This document shows positions 5,744-6,115 of a stretch of 6,115 bases of DNA, piece after piece. Source of the DNA: an uncultured Desulfobacterales bacterium. Its GTDB lineage: Bacteria > Desulfobacterota > Desulfobacteria > Desulfobacterales > G020354645. The stretch spans positions 1-6,115 of the forward strand of contig CAMYNZ010000232.1 of assembly GCA_947259865.1 (NCBI GenBank). The letters run 5' to 3'. A model generated the notes under the pieces. The model searched no databases. It saw only the letters and a list, made by a program, of their open reading frames with translations, and was not told where the DNA came from. A program made the translations under genes and the position numbers. Position 1 is the stretch's first letter; each line of letters begins with the position of its first letter.

Positions 5744-5911
5744 GTGACCATAGTCTTTCCGGATACCAGGAAAAGACTCAAATGTGTGAATGGAAAGAAC
5801 AAGACCCGTACTGTCATGTTGATTCGATCACCTTACTGCAAATGCGAACTTTTATGGTCAGTTGTAAATGACGTTATCAAAGAGCAAGAAGAAGCCGGGG
5901 TCGTCCTGTGA
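5744..5911 (+). CDS. Doubtful small ORF in the IS right end
   Basis: An open frame encodes about 55 residues from GTG 5744 (65 from TTG 5714), including CVNGKNKTRTVMLIRSPYCK and ending IKEQEEAGVVL at TGA 5909-5911, across the inferred right edge of the IS. Its composition looks protein-like and it has three Cys (CVNG, YCKC). However, no ribosome binding site precedes either start, the region overlaps predicted RNA hairpins, and I recognise no family. It may be a chance open frame, or a fossil of a sequence that the IS captured. Confidence 0.18.
   Translation: MTIVFPDTRKRLKCVNGKNKTRTVMLIRSPYCKCELLWSVVNDVIKEQEEAGVVL
5899..5906. repeat. Right subterminal inverted repeat of the IS
   Basis: GGTCGTCC is the exact reverse complement of the left GGACGACC (4475-4482). 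The same octamer also occurs at 4532-4539 just before the transposase ATG, so the element has one left-oriented and two right-oriented copies. Confidence 0.55.
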
Positions 5912-5973
5912 AATAAAAAATCATCTATTTCATGGTATAGGATTTTTATATCTTGACTTCACTTTTCATGTAT

Positions 5974-5990
5974 GAATCCTTGGACCCTCT
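5974..5990 (-). repeat. Inverted copy of the GGGTCAAGGATTC-type repeat
   Basis: The reverse complement reads AGAGGGTCCAAGGATTC. It matches AGAGGGTACAAGG (4296-4308) at 12 of 13 positions, and AGGGGTCAAGGATTC (4306-4320) at 13 of 15. The two sites therefore bracket the four-helix-bundle relic and the IS in opposite orientation. Confidence 0.5.
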
Positions 5991-6012
5991 TCTCCAACTA
6001 AAGTGGAGAAGA
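5988..6012. repeat. 9-bp hairpin in the non-coding right part of the window
   Basis: TCTTCTCCA (5988-5996) pairs perfectly with TGGAGAAGA (6004-6012) around a 7-nt loop ACTAAAG. A short TTTT follows at 6018-6021 inside a small palindrome (GTTTT-A-AAAAC, 6017-6027). It could be a weak terminator or an operator for the next gene. The rest of 5914-6109 holds no convincing gene; smaller pairs there are CAATC/GATTG (6047-6051/6057-6061) and CTACAA/TTGTAG (6070-6075/6090-6095). Confidence 0.4.
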
Positions 6013-6109
6013 ACCAGTTTTAAAAACAGCAGTCTGTTCAACAGTGCAATCGGGATGATTGGCAGGAAACTACAAATCATCTCACAAAATTGTAGAAAAG
6101 GATAAATAC

Positions 6110-6115
6110 ATGGGA
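6110..6115 (+). CDS. Possible start of the next gene (cut by window edge)
   Basis: ATG at 6110-6112 is preceded by AAAAGGAT (6096-6103) at a suitable distance of about 7 nt, so a coding region may begin here. Only two codons (Met-Gly) are visible and nothing can be said about the product. Confidence 0.3.

Larger units (their letters stand above)
4467..5908 (+). mobile_element. IS110-family insertion sequence, IS1111-like group
   Basis: The element is built from one complete DEDD transposase gene (4541-5581), a 74-nt left leader and about 330 nt of structured non-coding DNA on the right. Subterminal inverted repeats GGACGACC (4475-4482) and GGTCGTCC (5899-5906) mark the ends. The sequence TGAAA is present at both edges (4467-4471 and 5909-5913), so the true crossover lies somewhere in that shared 5-mer; either assignment gives 1442 bp, normal for this family. 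Short subterminal repeats and a long 3' non-coding region are features of the IS1111 group, whose guide RNA lies after the transposase. The insertion sits exactly at the stop codon of the four-helix-bundle relic. Joining the flanks restores TTGGTAAAATGAAATAAAAA. The ends are inferred from symmetry and not from an empty site. Confidence 0.7.

Noticed and set aside
5953..5976. Promoter TTGACT / TATGAA right of the IS
   Set aside because: The spacing is 12 nt, and no good -10 box lies at 16-18 nt.

Overview
The window reads as chromosomal DNA of an anaerobic bacterium, most likely a sulfate-reducing or syntrophic Desulfobacterota (Desulfobacterales-like) member. This is inferred from gene style only: ferredoxin-dependent indolepyruvate oxidoreductase genes, an FrhB-family flavin/Fe-S protein, GGGTCAAGGATTC-type repeats and a four-helix-bundle (23S rRNA intervening-sequence type) gene relic. 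No marker gene fixes the taxon.

Layout. Bases 1-230 hold the C-terminal end of an amidase. Bases 231-500 are non-coding and contain a long imperfect foldback repeat (274-406). Bases 501-4206 are a tight three-gene operon on the + strand: an FrhB/FdhB-like flavin and iron-sulfur protein (501-1643), iorA (1631-3568, overlapping by 13 nt) and iorB (3571-4206, 2 nt gap). IorA and IorB together form indolepyruvate:ferredoxin oxidoreductase, which oxidatively decarboxylates aryl-pyruvates to aryl-acetyl-CoA and reduces ferredoxin. The co-translated FrhB-like protein is the obvious candidate for a third, electron-transferring subunit or partner.

Bases 4207-6115 are an accessory, more AT-rich segment. 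They contain direct and inverted copies of a GGGTCAAGGATTC-like repeat and the relic of a four-helix-bundle protein gene, whose start and end are both recognisable but whose middle is deleted. An IS110-family element (IS1111-like, about 1442 bp, roughly 4467-5908) has inserted exactly at the stop codon of that relic. The element has an intact 346-aa DEDD transposase, subterminal inverted repeats (GGACGACC/GGTCGTCC), a 5' leader that can fold to hide the transposase ribosome binding site, and a strongly structured stretch downstream of the stop codon that is a good candidate for its bridge (seek) RNA. Beyond the element lie small hairpins and, at the last six bases, a possible start of the next gene.

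The most interesting points are the FrhB-IorA-IorB arrangement, the apparent read-through shield at the IS left end, the candidate 3' bridge RNA, and the deleted four-helix-bundle gene reconstructed across the IS insertion.
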